From Clostridiaceae bacterium (GTDB lineage Bacteria > Bacillota > Clostridia > Peptostreptococcales > Natronincolaceae), in NCBI GenBank assembly GCA_018432235.1, contig JAHDLO010000054.1, positions 1-46,833 of the forward strand: a stretch of 46,833 bases of DNA, read 5' to 3'. Shown piece by piece: positions 1 through 7,204 of the stretch. The notes below the pieces were generated by a model that was given only the letters and a program-made list of their open reading frames with translations, searched no databases and was not told where the DNA came from. How positions within the stretch are numbered: the stretch's first letter is position 1; each line of letters opens with the position of its first letter. The position numbers and the translations under genes are program-made.

Positions 1-471
1 GTCTCTGATTTCCATTTCTACTAGCTCTAATAGCTCTTCGTCGTCTACCATGTCACATTTGTTTAAGAATACTACGATGTATGGTACACCTACCTGTCTT
101 GATAATAGGATGTGCTCTCTTGTTTGTGGCATTGGTCCATCTGCTGCTGAACAAACTAAGATCGCTCCGTCCATTTGCGCTGCTCCTGTAATCATGTTCT
201 TTACATAGTCAGCATGGCCTGGGCAGTCAACGTGTGCGTAGTGTCTGATTGGTGTTTCGTACTCAACGTGTGCTGTTGAGATTGTGATTCCTCTTTCTCT
301 CTCTTCTGGTGCCTTATCGATTTGGTCAAATGCTACTGCATTTCCTGTTCCGTATCTTTTGTTTAATGTGATTGTGATTGCTGCTGTTAATGTTGTTTTA
401 CCATGGTCAACGTGTCCGATTGTTCCTACGTTTACATGGGGCTTGTTTCTTTCAAATTTAGCTTTTGCCAT
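1..471 (-). CDS. tuf: Elongation factor Tu, N-terminal part (runs off the window)
   Basis: EF-Tu is the GTPase that delivers aminoacyl-tRNA to the ribosomal A site in the cytoplasm. The 157 residues present begin MAKAKFERNKPHVNVGTIGH and carry the G1 loop GHVDHGKTT, the switch II motif DCPGHADY and the G4 motif NKCD, so the identification is secure. The rest of the gene lies beyond base 1. The ATG follows a GAGGAGG ribosome binding site about 6 nt upstream. The gene is the next one after sigH, but a strong promoter of its own (808-837) and a leader of about 330 nt separate them. Position after sigH and before rpmG-secE-nusG is the usual order in several Clostridia; the latter genes are not in the window. 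Confidence 0.97.
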   Translation of the reverse strand, partial: MAKAKFERNKPHVNVGTIGHVDHGKTTLTAAITITLNKRYGTGNAVAFDQIDKAPEERERGITISTAHVEYETPIRHYAHVDCPGHADYVKNMITGAAQMDGAILVCSAADGPMPQTREHILLSRQVGVPYIVVFLNKCDMVDDEELLELVEMEIRD

Positions 472-801
472 TTTTTTCTCCTCCTCTATTATCAAGATTA
501 AACCAAAACCCACTTCAAAGGAGTATAAACCGCCACTGAAGTTAAGGTTAGTTGTCCAAACAGATGGTCAACAGCTCACTAATATCAGTGTCTCCTAAGC
601 CGAACTGTCAGGATATTATTTCAACTGCAGCCAATACCTCATTAAATTAGAGTTTCATCTGCAGTGAATGATGTATTATCGTATAAGTTCTCGGGTTCGC
701 AGGGTCTACTCCAAGAAAACGAAGCCGGGTGTTTCTGTGTTTTTACAGAACAACACAAGGAAGAAGGCCCTATATAAAAGGCCTTTACTTATATCCTGCT
801 C
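472..801 (-). promoter_or_regulatory. Long, hairpin-rich 5' leader of tuf
   Basis: No gene is seen in this 330-nt stretch. Read on the minus strand from the predicted start near 801 it holds several local stems. AAAGGCC pairs with GGGCCTT (about 768-788). CTGCAGT (659-665) pairs with ACTGCAG (624-630) over a loop of about 28 nt. GTTGACCA pairs with TGGACAAC with one mismatch (about 550-571), and ACTTCA pairs with TGAAGT near the start codon (about 515-545). A leader this long and folded suggests control after initiation, but I do not recognise it as a known class. Confidence 0.45.
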
Positions 802-807
802 GTCAAC

Positions 808-837
808 ATTTTACTATGTATAATACATAATTGTCAA
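808..837 (-). promoter_or_regulatory. SigA-type promoter of tuf
   Basis: On the minus strand TTGACA (832-837) is followed after exactly 18 nt by TAAAAT (808-813). The spacer contains the palindrome TATGTA-TTA-TACATA. The promoter lies just downstream of the sigH stop codon and would start tuf transcription near base 801. No convincing intrinsic terminator separates sigH from it, so read-through from sigH is also possible. Confidence 0.75.
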
Positions 838-867
838 TAACAACGTGCTATTTTTTTAATTCAAAAA

Positions 868-1515
868 TTAGGTATTTCTTACCTCAAGATATCTTTCAAG
901 CTTTCTTTTAACCCTCTGCAGGGCATTGTCTATAGATTTTACATGGCGCTTCAAATCACAGGCTATTTCCTGATAGGATCTACCCTGCAAATAAAGCATT
1001 AATACCTTCCATTCCAGATCGCTTAATATCTCTCCAATCTTACCCTCGATATGCCCTAGCTCCTCTCGGCATATAATCAATTCCTCAGGATCAGTAATCT
1101 TTTGTCCTGAAATGACATCCAGCAGGGTTCGATCAGATTCCTCATCGTATATTGGTTTGTTTAGTGAAACATATGAATTCAAGGGAATATGCTTCTGTCT
1201 AGTGGCAGTCTTAATAGCAGTAATAATTTGCCTCGTAATGCATAATTCGGCAAAGGCTTTAAATGAAGAGAGCTTGTCCTGTTTAAAGTCACGAATAGCT
1301 TTATATAGCCCGATCATCCCCTCCTGAACAATATCCTCTCTGTCGGCACCGATTAGGAAATATGATCTGGCTTTAGCCCGTACAAAATTCCGATACTTCT
1401 TAATCAAAAGCTCTAAGGCGAAGATATCTCCGTTTTTGGCATCCTCCACCAATATCTCATCAGGTAAATCCGAGGAGCTCTCTATTACTTCCTTTTTAGC
1501 TATACTAACACCCAC
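868..1515 (-). CDS. sigH: RNA polymerase sigma-H factor (early stationary phase/sporulation)
   Basis: Sigma-H (Spo0H) directs RNA polymerase to transition-state and early sporulation genes. The sequence closely follows the family: RNFVRAKARSYFLIGADRED and QEGMIGLYK in region 2, ITRQIITAIKTATRQKH in region 2.4, and SYQEIACDLKRHVKSIDNAL as the region 4 helix-turn-helix. I chose the GTG at 1515 (215 residues, close to the usual length of about 218) because GGAGG at 1523-1527 is 8 nt upstream. The ATG two codons earlier (1521) is only about 2 nt from that site. The open frame extends to an ATG at 1599, overlapping the yacP stop, but this would add 28 residues foreign to the family and would run through a promoter. 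The gene has its own SigA promoter. Confidence 0.96.
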   Translation of the reverse strand: MGVSIAKKEVIESSSDLPDEILVEDAKNGDIFALELLIKKYRNFVRAKARSYFLIGADREDIVQEGMIGLYKAIRDFKQDKLSSFKAFAELCITRQIITAIKTATRQKHIPLNSYVSLNKPIYDEESDRTLLDVISGQKITDPEELIICREELGHIEGKIGEILSDLEWKVLMLYLQGRSYQEIACDLKRHVKSIDNALQRVKRKLERYLEVRNT

Positions 1516-1560
1516 ACACATCGCCTCCAACATTTTAAAATGCCCAAAAATCATGTCTAT

Positions 1561-1590
1561 ATTATACATGATTGAATTATGTAAAGTCAA
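1561..1590 (-). promoter_or_regulatory. SigA-type promoter of sigH with an operator-like palindrome
   Basis: On the minus strand TTGACT (1585-1590) and TATAAT (1561-1566) are separated by 18 nt. A perfect 8-bp inverted repeat, AATCATGT and ACATGATT with 9 nt between (1549-1573), covers the -10 box. This would place transcription start near 1554, after the yacP stop codon, giving sigH expression independent of the upstream genes. The palindrome is a plausible repressor site, but no regulator is implied by sequence alone. Confidence 0.75.
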
Positions 1591-1595
1591 GAAAA

Positions 1596-2105
1596 TCATA
1601 GCTTCCGGCGGAATTTTTCGAGTTTTTCTAATATTTCGTCACTCATCCTGTTGGATAAGTCCACTTTTTGTATCTTCAAGTCATCAATTCTCTTATTAAT
1701 CCGTTCCTTGACATTGTTATAATCTATTATCAACTCCCTTACCGAGGTTCTGGTGGCGCCACCTCCCAATACCATTTGCTGCTCCCGTAAATCATTGGTT
1801 GCCACCACTACTCTGTTTTTTCTGGAGAGCTCTAGGATTAGTCTTTCTATATAGCTGTCTGCCGTCTCCTTCTCCTTGGTATAAACCACCTCCACACCCA
1901 ACTGCTTTTCTGACTTTTGCATGCTTTTCTTTACCAAATGGGCATCAAAGACTATGATGACACGTATCCCCTTGTAGGACTGGTATTCCGCCATCATTTC
2001 AATCAGCCGACTGCGGGCATCCTCTAGGTTTTTCTGTGCTGTAGTATATAGTGTTGGCCAGGCATTTATAACATTATAACCGTCAATAATCAAATACTCC
2101 TTCAA
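1596..2105 (-). CDS. rae1: NYN/PIN-like ribosome-associated endoribonuclease Rae1 (YacP)
   Basis: Rae1/YacP is a PIN-like endoribonuclease that in Bacillus subtilis cleaves mRNA in the ribosomal A site. The 169-residue protein has the family pattern: LIIDGYNVINAW at the N-terminus with the first acidic residue, VIIVFDAH, TADSYIERL, and VVATNDLREQ with a second acidic cluster. The C-terminal 40 residues are a basic helix. The start is TTG, preceded by GGAGG 8 nt upstream. Its place between rlmB and sigH is the usual Firmicutes order. Confidence 0.92.
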   Translation of the reverse strand: MKEYLIIDGYNVINAWPTLYTTAQKNLEDARSRLIEMMAEYQSYKGIRVIIVFDAHLVKKSMQKSEKQLGVEVVYTKEKETADSYIERLILELSRKNRVVVATNDLREQQMVLGGGATRTSVRELIIDYNNVKERINKRIDDLKIQKVDLSNRMSDEILEKLEKFRRKL

Positions 2106-2121
2106 GAATATATCCTCCGCA

Positions 2122-2862
2122 CTACTTGCTTATCCTTTGTCGGAGGACCTCATACATAAAGACGGCAGCTGCAACGGAGGCATTCAATGAGGAAACATTT
2201 CCAACCATAGGTATCTTAACCAAGAAATCACATTTCTCTTTTATTAACCTTGATATGCCTTCTCCCTCGTTGCCGATGACCAATGCAATAGCGCCGCCCA
2301 GTTTGGCCTCGTAATGAGCCTGCTTACCATCAGCATCTGCGCCGGCTACCCAGAAGCCCGCTGCCTTGAGCTTATCAATCGCCTGAGATAAATTAGACAC
2401 CTTCGCCACAGGAACATATTCTATTGCCCCAGCGGAGGTTTTTGCCACAACTGCGGTCAAGCCCACCGAACGGCGTTTCGGTATGATTATGCCATCAACA
2501 CCGACGGCATCAGCGGTTCTCATTATAGAACCTAGATTGTGGGGGTCCATGATCTCATCTAAAAGCAATACAAAGGGCTCTTTATCCTTACCCTTTGAGG
2601 CCTCTATGATATCCTCCAAGCTGCTGTATTCATGGGCAGCCGCCATAGCAATAATGCCCTGATGATTATCAGATTCGGAAATTTCGTTAAGCTTATTGCG
2701 CTCTACATTCTGAACAGGAATTCCTCTTTCCTTTGCCATGCCTATAATTTTTTTTATGGAGCCCTCTGCCGCCCCCTTTGCAACAAGGATTTTATCTATC
2801 TCTCTCCCGGCCTTAAGTGCTTCCATCACGGGGTTTCTTCCCTCTATTTTGTCCATCGACAT
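2122..2862 (-). CDS. rlmB: 23S rRNA (guanosine-2'-O-)-methyltransferase RlmB, SPOUT family
   Basis: RlmB-type TrmH methyltransferases methylate a 23S rRNA guanosine using S-adenosylmethionine. The protein has the small N-terminal L30e-like substrate-binding domain (KIEGRNPVMEALKAG, about residues 4-75). The SPOUT domain follows, with motif 1 HNLGSIMRTADAVG, motif 2 VIGNEGEGIS and motif 3 SSLNASVAAAVFMYE. The length of 246 is normal. Two nearby ATGs are possible (2862 and 2853), and a GAGGTGAAGG stretch overlaps both spacings. It lies 17 nt before yacP and is probably cotranscribed with it. Confidence 0.95.
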   Translation of the reverse strand: MSMDKIEGRNPVMEALKAGREIDKILVAKGAAEGSIKKIIGMAKERGIPVQNVERNKLNEISESDNHQGIIAMAAAHEYSSLEDIIEASKGKDKEPFVLLLDEIMDPHNLGSIMRTADAVGVDGIIIPKRRSVGLTAVVAKTSAGAIEYVPVAKVSNLSQAIDKLKAAGFWVAGADADGKQAHYEAKLGGAIALVIGNEGEGISRLIKEKCDFLVKIPMVGNVSSLNASVAAAVFMYEVLRQRISK

Positions 2863-2939
2863 ACCTTCACCTCATATTATTAATATTGTGCGCTACACTT
2901 TTCAAGTACAGTACCCAGCTTTGCGGGGGACGCACCTAA

Positions 2940-2955
2940 CCACTATATATAGTGT
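2940..2955. promoter_or_regulatory. Perfect 14-bp palindrome resembling an NrdR box
   Basis: CACTATA/TATAGTG is a perfect palindrome in the 126-nt gap between thyX and rlmB. The minus-strand reading AACACTATATATAGTGG is close to the known NrdR-box pattern acaCwATATwTwGtg. NrdR represses ribonucleotide reductase genes, usually through two boxes, and a related site lies upstream of nrdJ at 43678. Only one box is visible here and it precedes rlmB rather than thyX, so the assignment is weak. Confidence 0.35.
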
Positions 2956-2988
2956 TAATTACATTTCTTTAAATATGCTAAACTTCTA

Positions 2989-3762
2989 TTAAATTGCTGA
3001 AAATTTTTCTCTTATCTCTTTTATTTTCCCACAGGTCATAGTGCCTTCAGGACATGGCCTATTAAGACAATTAGGCCCACTATACTTGAAAACCGTAGGT
3101 GCTACACCCCTTACCAGCTTCAGCATTTCAATCGCCAGCTCTCTAATTTCCCATTGTGCCCGATTGCAGCAACGATGGTGAAAAAAGTTGAATAATGCCC
3201 TGGCATTCATGGTTACTATTATTTTTGTTTCACAGGCATTGGGAAGTACAAATCTTGCATCCTCTATTGCTTGCTTTTGAGCAGAAGCCTTTGCCTGTTT
3301 TTCGGTTTTTCCTGACTTTAGCTGCGCTTCATAATGCTTTTCAAATAATAATTCTGCCAATTGGTCATAGGTTTTCTGCTGCTGAGCCATTGCCTCAATA
3401 TATAGGCTGTGAGCCTCTGGCATTGCCTTAATATCCGGAGGCACAATATACTCAAAGGAGCCTTCATTGACATATCGCTGACTTTTTTGAGAGTAGCTGG
3501 AACCGATTCTGTGTCTGACCAGCTGATGGGTAAGGCTTCTGGAAACCCCTTCAATTCCAAAGGTAAAGCTAATATGCTCAAAGGGAGATTCATGTCCAAA
3601 GCTGCCCAGCATCTCAACAAACCTAGTGACTTGTTCTTCACTTAAATTTTTCATTAAATTTTCTATATCGCTGGAGGAATAGCAAAGCTTTGCAGCCGAA
3701 GCTATTATTTTCTCCGGTTCTGGTGTATAGGTTATTAATTCTACCTTTAATTTTGCCTCCAT
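2989..3762 (-). CDS. thyX: FAD-dependent thymidylate synthase ThyX
   Basis: ThyX makes dTMP from dUMP using methylenetetrahydrofolate, FAD and NADPH. The signature RHRxxS is present as RHRIGSSYSQKSQRY after HESPFEHISFTFGIEGVSR. A second conserved block, FVLPNACETKIIVTMNAR, precedes FFHHRCCNRAQWEIR. At 257 residues it is slightly longer than average because of a C-terminal extension with several cysteines (CLNRPCPEGTMTCGK), which is common in clostridial members. Its ATG overlaps the stop of the upstream gene by one base (TAATG), so translation is probably coupled. Confidence 0.96.
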   Translation of the reverse strand: MEAKLKVELITYTPEPEKIIASAAKLCYSSSDIENLMKNLSEEQVTRFVEMLGSFGHESPFEHISFTFGIEGVSRSLTHQLVRHRIGSSYSQKSQRYVNEGSFEYIVPPDIKAMPEAHSLYIEAMAQQQKTYDQLAELLFEKHYEAQLKSGKTEKQAKASAQKQAIEDARFVLPNACETKIIVTMNARALFNFFHHRCCNRAQWEIRELAIEMLKLVRGVAPTVFKYSGPNCLNRPCPEGTMTCGKIKEIREKFSAI

Positions 3763-4124
3763 TATAATCCCCCTTCTATTTTAAAGTCCTTATAGGGCAA
3801 AATGTACAGTACATAAACCCTCGCCTTTGCAGCGTATTGTCCCGCCATTTCCTCATGAACTACATTTCCCTCTTCATCTGTATATTCAACCACTGTAGCT
3901 CCCTCTTCACTCACCTTGGCAACCGATGTAATTCGGTAGGTGAGGAGTCCGGTTTTCAGCAATATGCTGTTATGCAGTTCCGGGGCTACCTCAAGAGCAA
4001 AGTTTCTATAGTGTCTATCTTCCTCTATGTTAATTCCCGCTGGGTCGATCCAAATGGATTTGATCATCAATACGACAAATAATACTACCGTTGCAATCAG
4101 CATTGTTCTTGAGCGCTTGTCCAT
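3762..4124 (-). CDS. Small membrane-anchored protein of unknown function
   Basis: I do not recognise this 120-residue protein. It begins with a basic stretch and one hydrophobic helix (residues about 6-24, TMLIATVVLFVVLMIKSIW). A soluble region follows with alternating beta-like segments and an acidic middle (VVEYTDEEGNVVHEEMAG). I start it at the ATG at 4124 because GGAGGGG lies about 6 nt upstream. An in-frame ATG at 4139 overlaps the mrnC stop (TAATG) and would place that Shine-Dalgarno sequence inside the coding region. It sits between mrnC and thyX with no gaps, which indicates cotranscription but not a shared function. Confidence 0.75.
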   Translation of the reverse strand: MDKRSRTMLIATVVLFVVLMIKSIWIDPAGINIEEDRHYRNFALEVAPELHNSILLKTGLLTYRITSVAKVSEEGATVVEYTDEEGNVVHEEMAGQYAAKARVYVLYILPYKDFKIEGGL

Positions 4125-4138
4125 CATCAGCCCCTCCA

Positions 4139-4570
4139 TTATGCTCTATTAATGATATCGATAGCTCTTTTAACTATTTCAACCAGCCGTTCCGTTTTTC
4201 CGCATAGAAATAAATAGCCTATCAGCGCCTCCAGGCCGGTGGCATATTTATAATCTATAAGCTCTGCATTTTTAGGGGTGGTGGCAGATTTTTGGTTTCT
4301 GCCTCGCTTTATCACCGTCCACTCTTCCTCAGTTAGCTCATACTCAAGAACATGGACTATCTCCGCCTGTGCCTGTGCCTTAACATACCTGGTTGCTTCC
4401 TTATGTAAATCATTAACGGTCGCTCTGCCCTGACGCACTAAAAAATTTCTTACGTATACCTCGTAAACCGCATCTCCTATGTATGCCAGCACCAAAGGTG
4501 ACATCATTCTGACGTCCTTTTCCTCCAGACCCTTTTCAAGGCCTGCCAATAACATCCTAAAATCCTCCAT
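4139..4570 (-). CDS. mrnC: Mini-ribonuclease III
   Basis: Mini-III is an RNase III catalytic domain without the double-stranded RNA binding domain; in Bacillus it matures 23S rRNA ends. The signature SPLVLAYIGDAVYEVYVRN lies near the N-terminus, and the second acidic cluster is in KYATGLEALIGYLFLCG. The family length is about 140 residues, matching the 143 here. The ATG at 4570 has AGGA about 6 nt upstream. A second ATG five codons later has GGAGG 8 nt upstream, so the true start may be 4555. It heads the cluster mrnC-membrane protein-thyX. In many Firmicutes mrnC directly follows cysS; here about 500 nt with a terminator and an R element intervene. Confidence 0.93.
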   Translation of the reverse strand: MEDFRMLLAGLEKGLEEKDVRMMSPLVLAYIGDAVYEVYVRNFLVRQGRATVNDLHKEATRYVKAQAQAEIVHVLEYELTEEEWTVIKRGRNQKSATTPKNAELIDYKYATGLEALIGYLFLCGKTERLVEIVKRAIDIINRA

Positions 4571-4753
4571 ATCATTCCTACCCTCTACTCTTAAGTTTTT
4601 CTTATGTATATTATATATTAAATTGACCTTCTTTTCCTATTAACTTTCTATTAAAGTATGAATTAAATTATAAAGTACCGGCACTAGACTACATACAAAG
4701 CAATATAGAACTTACAGCCTCAATTCTGCGACTTCAATATAATTAGCTAAGCT

Positions 4754-4984
4754 AGAACAAAAGTGGCTTCGCCACGTTTGTTTTCCAGGGAACCCATGCG
4801 GTGCAAGCACCCTGCCACCTCACCGTCTCGGCGGCGCTCGTAACTCAGTGCCACTTATTCGTGGCACTACTTGCCCTAGGACGCTTCGCTGTACCCTCCT
4901 AATTCTAATAAGGGGGACACACACACCTTAACAACCCCCCATTTCATAGGAAAAAAAACGAACTTTCCTATGAAAGAACAAAAG
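4754..4984 (-). repeat. R element copy 1: dispersed hairpin-rich repeat, full length
   Basis: This is one of five related intergenic copies. In minus-strand reading, 5' to 3', it holds these stems: TTTCATAGGA with TCCTATGAAA (4942-4975); CCCTTATT with AATTAGGAGGG (about 4893-4918); AGTGCCAC with GTGGCACT over a 6-nt loop (4847-4868); GCCGCC with GGTGGC (4814-4835); GGTGC-GCACC (4800-4811); and GTGGC-GAA-GCCAC (4763-4775) followed by TTTTGTT. The 10-mer AGAACAAAAG stands at both ends (4754-4763 and 4975-4984). It has no plausible reading frame and is more GC-rich than its surroundings. It lies between the cysS terminator and mrnC. Confidence 0.85.
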
Positions 4985-5061
4985 AGCATAAGCTAATCCA
5001 TTATAATTTCCACGTGTTCAAAGATCGTGAGCTTTGGAAATTTTGGACTAGCCTTAAGCTC
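4977..5061 (-). terminator. Long-hairpin terminator of cysS
   Basis: Minus-strand arms beginning GAGCTTAAGGCTAGTCC (5045-5061) and ending GGATTAGCTTATGCTC (4984-5000) form an imperfect stem of about 26 bp, followed by TTTTGTT (4977-4983). It lies 15 nt after the cysS stop codon. It is much longer than an ordinary terminator and abuts the R element. Confidence 0.75.
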
Positions 5062-5076
5062 ATTCCTACTTGACTA

Positions 5077-6474
5077 CTATATTTTTTTCCACTTCACCCC
5101 TTGAGGTGTATCCTCCAGTACTATACCCATTGCCTTCAGCTTATCTCTTATCTCGTCAGCTCTGGCAAAATTTTTATCCTTACGAGCCTGCTGTCTTTCC
5201 TGAATCAAATCCTCCACCTCATCCTCAAGACTATTGCTTTCTTCCTTCTCCAAAAGCCCAAGTACATTCGTCAGCTCCATCAGTAAAGCAAGCGCCTCCT
5301 CAATTGCTGCTTTAGAGCTTGTGGCAGATGCATTTGTGTTAACAAACCTAACCAAGTCAAAGACTACCGCCAAACCATCAGCAGTGTTAAAGTCATCATC
5401 CATCGCCTCGATATACCTATTTCTAAAGCCTGCAAGCTCTTTAACCCAAGCCTCGCTTTCCTCTTGAAGCTCCTCAATTTCAGCATTATCCATAAAATGC
5501 TTTAAATTATGCTTTGTGTTATAAAGTCGTTCTAGGCCATTTTGAGCAGCATCCACCAAATCCCTGCTGAAGTTAACGGGATTGCGGTAATGAGCCGACA
5601 GCAAAAAGAATCTGATCACCTCAAGGTCATATTCCTCCTGGATATCCCTTACAGTAAAGAAATTATTTAAGGATTTAGACATCTTTTTATTATCAATATT
5701 TAGGTATCCCACATGAACCCAATAATTAGCAAAGGATTTACCGGAAGCACCCTCGCTTTGAGCAATTTCATTTTCATGGTGAGGAAAAACCAAATCACCA
5801 CCACCACCGTGAATATCGATTGTCTCTCCCAGATACTTCTTAGCCATTGCTGAGCATTCTATATGCCAACCGGGGCGCCCCATACCCCACGGACTTTCCC
5901 AGCTGGGCTCTCCAGTCTTTGCTGCCTTCCACAGTACAAAATCCAGAGGATTCTTCTTTTTATCGTTGATTTCTATTCTGGCTCCCGACTGCAGATCCTC
6001 AAGGCTTTGCTTTGAAAGCTTTCCGTAGTACTCAAAAGCTTCTACATTGTAATAAACATCTCCATTTACCGCATAAGCCAGCCCCTTTTCCTCTAGCGTC
6101 TTTATGAAGGCAATGATCTCATTGAGGTTTTCCGTTACCTTTGGGTGAACATCGGCCTTCAATATCCCCAAGCTTTCAGCGTCCTTAAAATACTCTCTGA
6201 TATATCTTTCACTTATTTCGCAGGAGCAGGTATTTTCCGCCATTGCCCTGTTGATGATTTTGTCGTCGATATCAGTAAAGTTCTGAACGAAAATTACCTT
6301 GAAGCCCCTGTATTGGAAATATCTCCTCATGGCATCAAAGGTCATGAAGGTTCTGGCATTGCCTATATGGAAATAATTGTACACCGTAGGACCGCAGGCG
6401 TACATCTTTATTTCACCCGGTGTGATAGGAACAAATTCCTCTTTTTTTCTTGTTAGCGTATTAAATAATTTCAT
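5077..6474 (-). CDS. cysS: Cysteinyl-tRNA synthetase
   Basis: Class I synthetase charging tRNA-Cys. The 465-residue protein has the zinc-ligand start YACGPTVYNYFHIGNART, which includes the HIGH-type HIGN motif. It also has WHIECSAMA and FPHHENEIAQSEG zinc ligands and a KMSKS loop (KKMSKSLNNF, about residue 270). The C-terminal anticodon-binding region ends RADEIRDKLKAMGIVLEDTPQGVKW, as in the family. The ATG at 6474 has a GAGGAG site 6-9 nt upstream, located inside cysE, so the two genes overlap by 14 nt. Expression is set by the Cys T-box upstream of cysE. Confidence 0.97.
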   Translation of the reverse strand: MKLFNTLTRKKEEFVPITPGEIKMYACGPTVYNYFHIGNARTFMTFDAMRRYFQYRGFKVIFVQNFTDIDDKIINRAMAENTCSCEISERYIREYFKDAESLGILKADVHPKVTENLNEIIAFIKTLEEKGLAYAVNGDVYYNVEAFEYYGKLSKQSLEDLQSGARIEINDKKKNPLDFVLWKAAKTGEPSWESPWGMGRPGWHIECSAMAKKYLGETIDIHGGGGDLVFPHHENEIAQSEGASGKSFANYWVHVGYLNIDNKKMSKSLNNFFTVRDIQEEYDLEVIRFFLLSAHYRNPVNFSRDLVDAAQNGLERLYNTKHNLKHFMDNAEIEELQEESEAWVKELAGFRNRYIEAMDDDFNTADGLAVVFDLVRFVNTNASATSSKAAIEEALALLMELTNVLGLLEKEESNSLEDEVEDLIQERQQARKDKNFARADEIRDKLKAMGIVLEDTPQGVKWKKI

Positions 6475-7135
6475 CTATATCTCTCCTCTCTATCTCGCTG
6501 ATTCTTTGCTCCAATGCAAAGAGCTTTTTCCTCAGTAAATGCATTTCATCAAAAACTGGGTCTGGCAGCTTTGTTTGATCCAGGTCTATCTCTGTACGCT
6601 GAACCTTAACATTGTCCTTGACAACAATCCTGCCGGGAACCCCCACCACCGTGCAGTTGTCCGGCACTTCCCGCAGCACCACTGAGCCGGCTCCTATTTT
6701 AGAATTATCGCCAACCTTAAAGGGTCCTAAAACCTTGGCTCCAGATGCAATAACCACATTGTCTCCAATTGTGGGATGTCTCTTTCCCTTTTCCTTGCCG
6801 GTCCCCCCCAATGTAGCGCCTTGATATATGGTTACATTATCGCCAACCTCAGCCGTTTCACCTATAACCACCCCCATACCATGATCAATAAAAAGCTTTT
6901 TACCAATCTTTGCTCCAGGGTGTATCTCAATACCTGTAATAAACCTTGATATGTTAGATATTATCCTCGGCAATAGAACCCAGCCCCTTTTAAATAATCC
7001 GTGTGCAATTCTGTGCATAATTATGGCATGAAGCCCAGGGTAACAGAGCAATACCTCAAGAGTAGTTCTTGCAGCAGGGTCCCTCTCAAAAATCGCTTGG
7101 ATGTCTTCTCTGATGGTGCGTAAAAAATTTGGCAT
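6461..7135 (-). CDS. cysE: Serine O-acetyltransferase
   Basis: CysE acetylates serine with acetyl-CoA, the first committed step of cysteine synthesis. The N-terminal helical domain (about residues 1-60) is followed by the left-handed beta-helix hexapeptide repeats from IHPGAKIGKKLFIDHGMGVV onwards. The active-site histidines are in DHGMG and KRHPTIGDN, and GQATLGGTG-like sequence is present as GATLGGTG. The C-terminal helix is acidic (EQRISEIERRDIDEII). I start at ATG 7135 because AGAGGTGA is correctly spaced; a GTG at 7144 lies within that site. The gene is followed immediately by cysS, so cysteine synthesis and charging share one T-box. Confidence 0.95.
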   Translation of the reverse strand: MPNFLRTIREDIQAIFERDPAARTTLEVLLCYPGLHAIIMHRIAHGLFKRGWVLLPRIISNISRFITGIEIHPGAKIGKKLFIDHGMGVVIGETAEVGDNVTIYQGATLGGTGKEKGKRHPTIGDNVVIASGAKVLGPFKVGDNSKIGAGSVVLREVPDNCTVVGVPGRIVVKDNVKVQRTEIDLDQTKLPDPVFDEMHLLRKKLFALEQRISEIERRDIDEII

Positions 7136-7204
7136 TTTTCTCACCTCTCACTAATAATCAATCAAAACGCGAAATTGTATACCATATATCATATAGCTTT
7201 ATAT

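Noticed and set aside
284..598. Plus-strand open frame opposite tuf and its leader
   Set aside because: Shadow of the conserved EF-Tu coding strand; no ribosome binding site or family resemblance.
1516..1599. Longer sigH reading frame beginning at 1599
   Set aside because: It would run through a well-formed promoter and add 28 residues not seen in sigma-H; the ribosome binding site at 1523 points to the shorter form.
4754..4984. CRISPR array or tRNA-like origin of the R repeats
   Set aside because: Copies are far apart, about 230 nt long, have no spacer periodicity and lack tRNA arms or a T-loop GGTTC motif.
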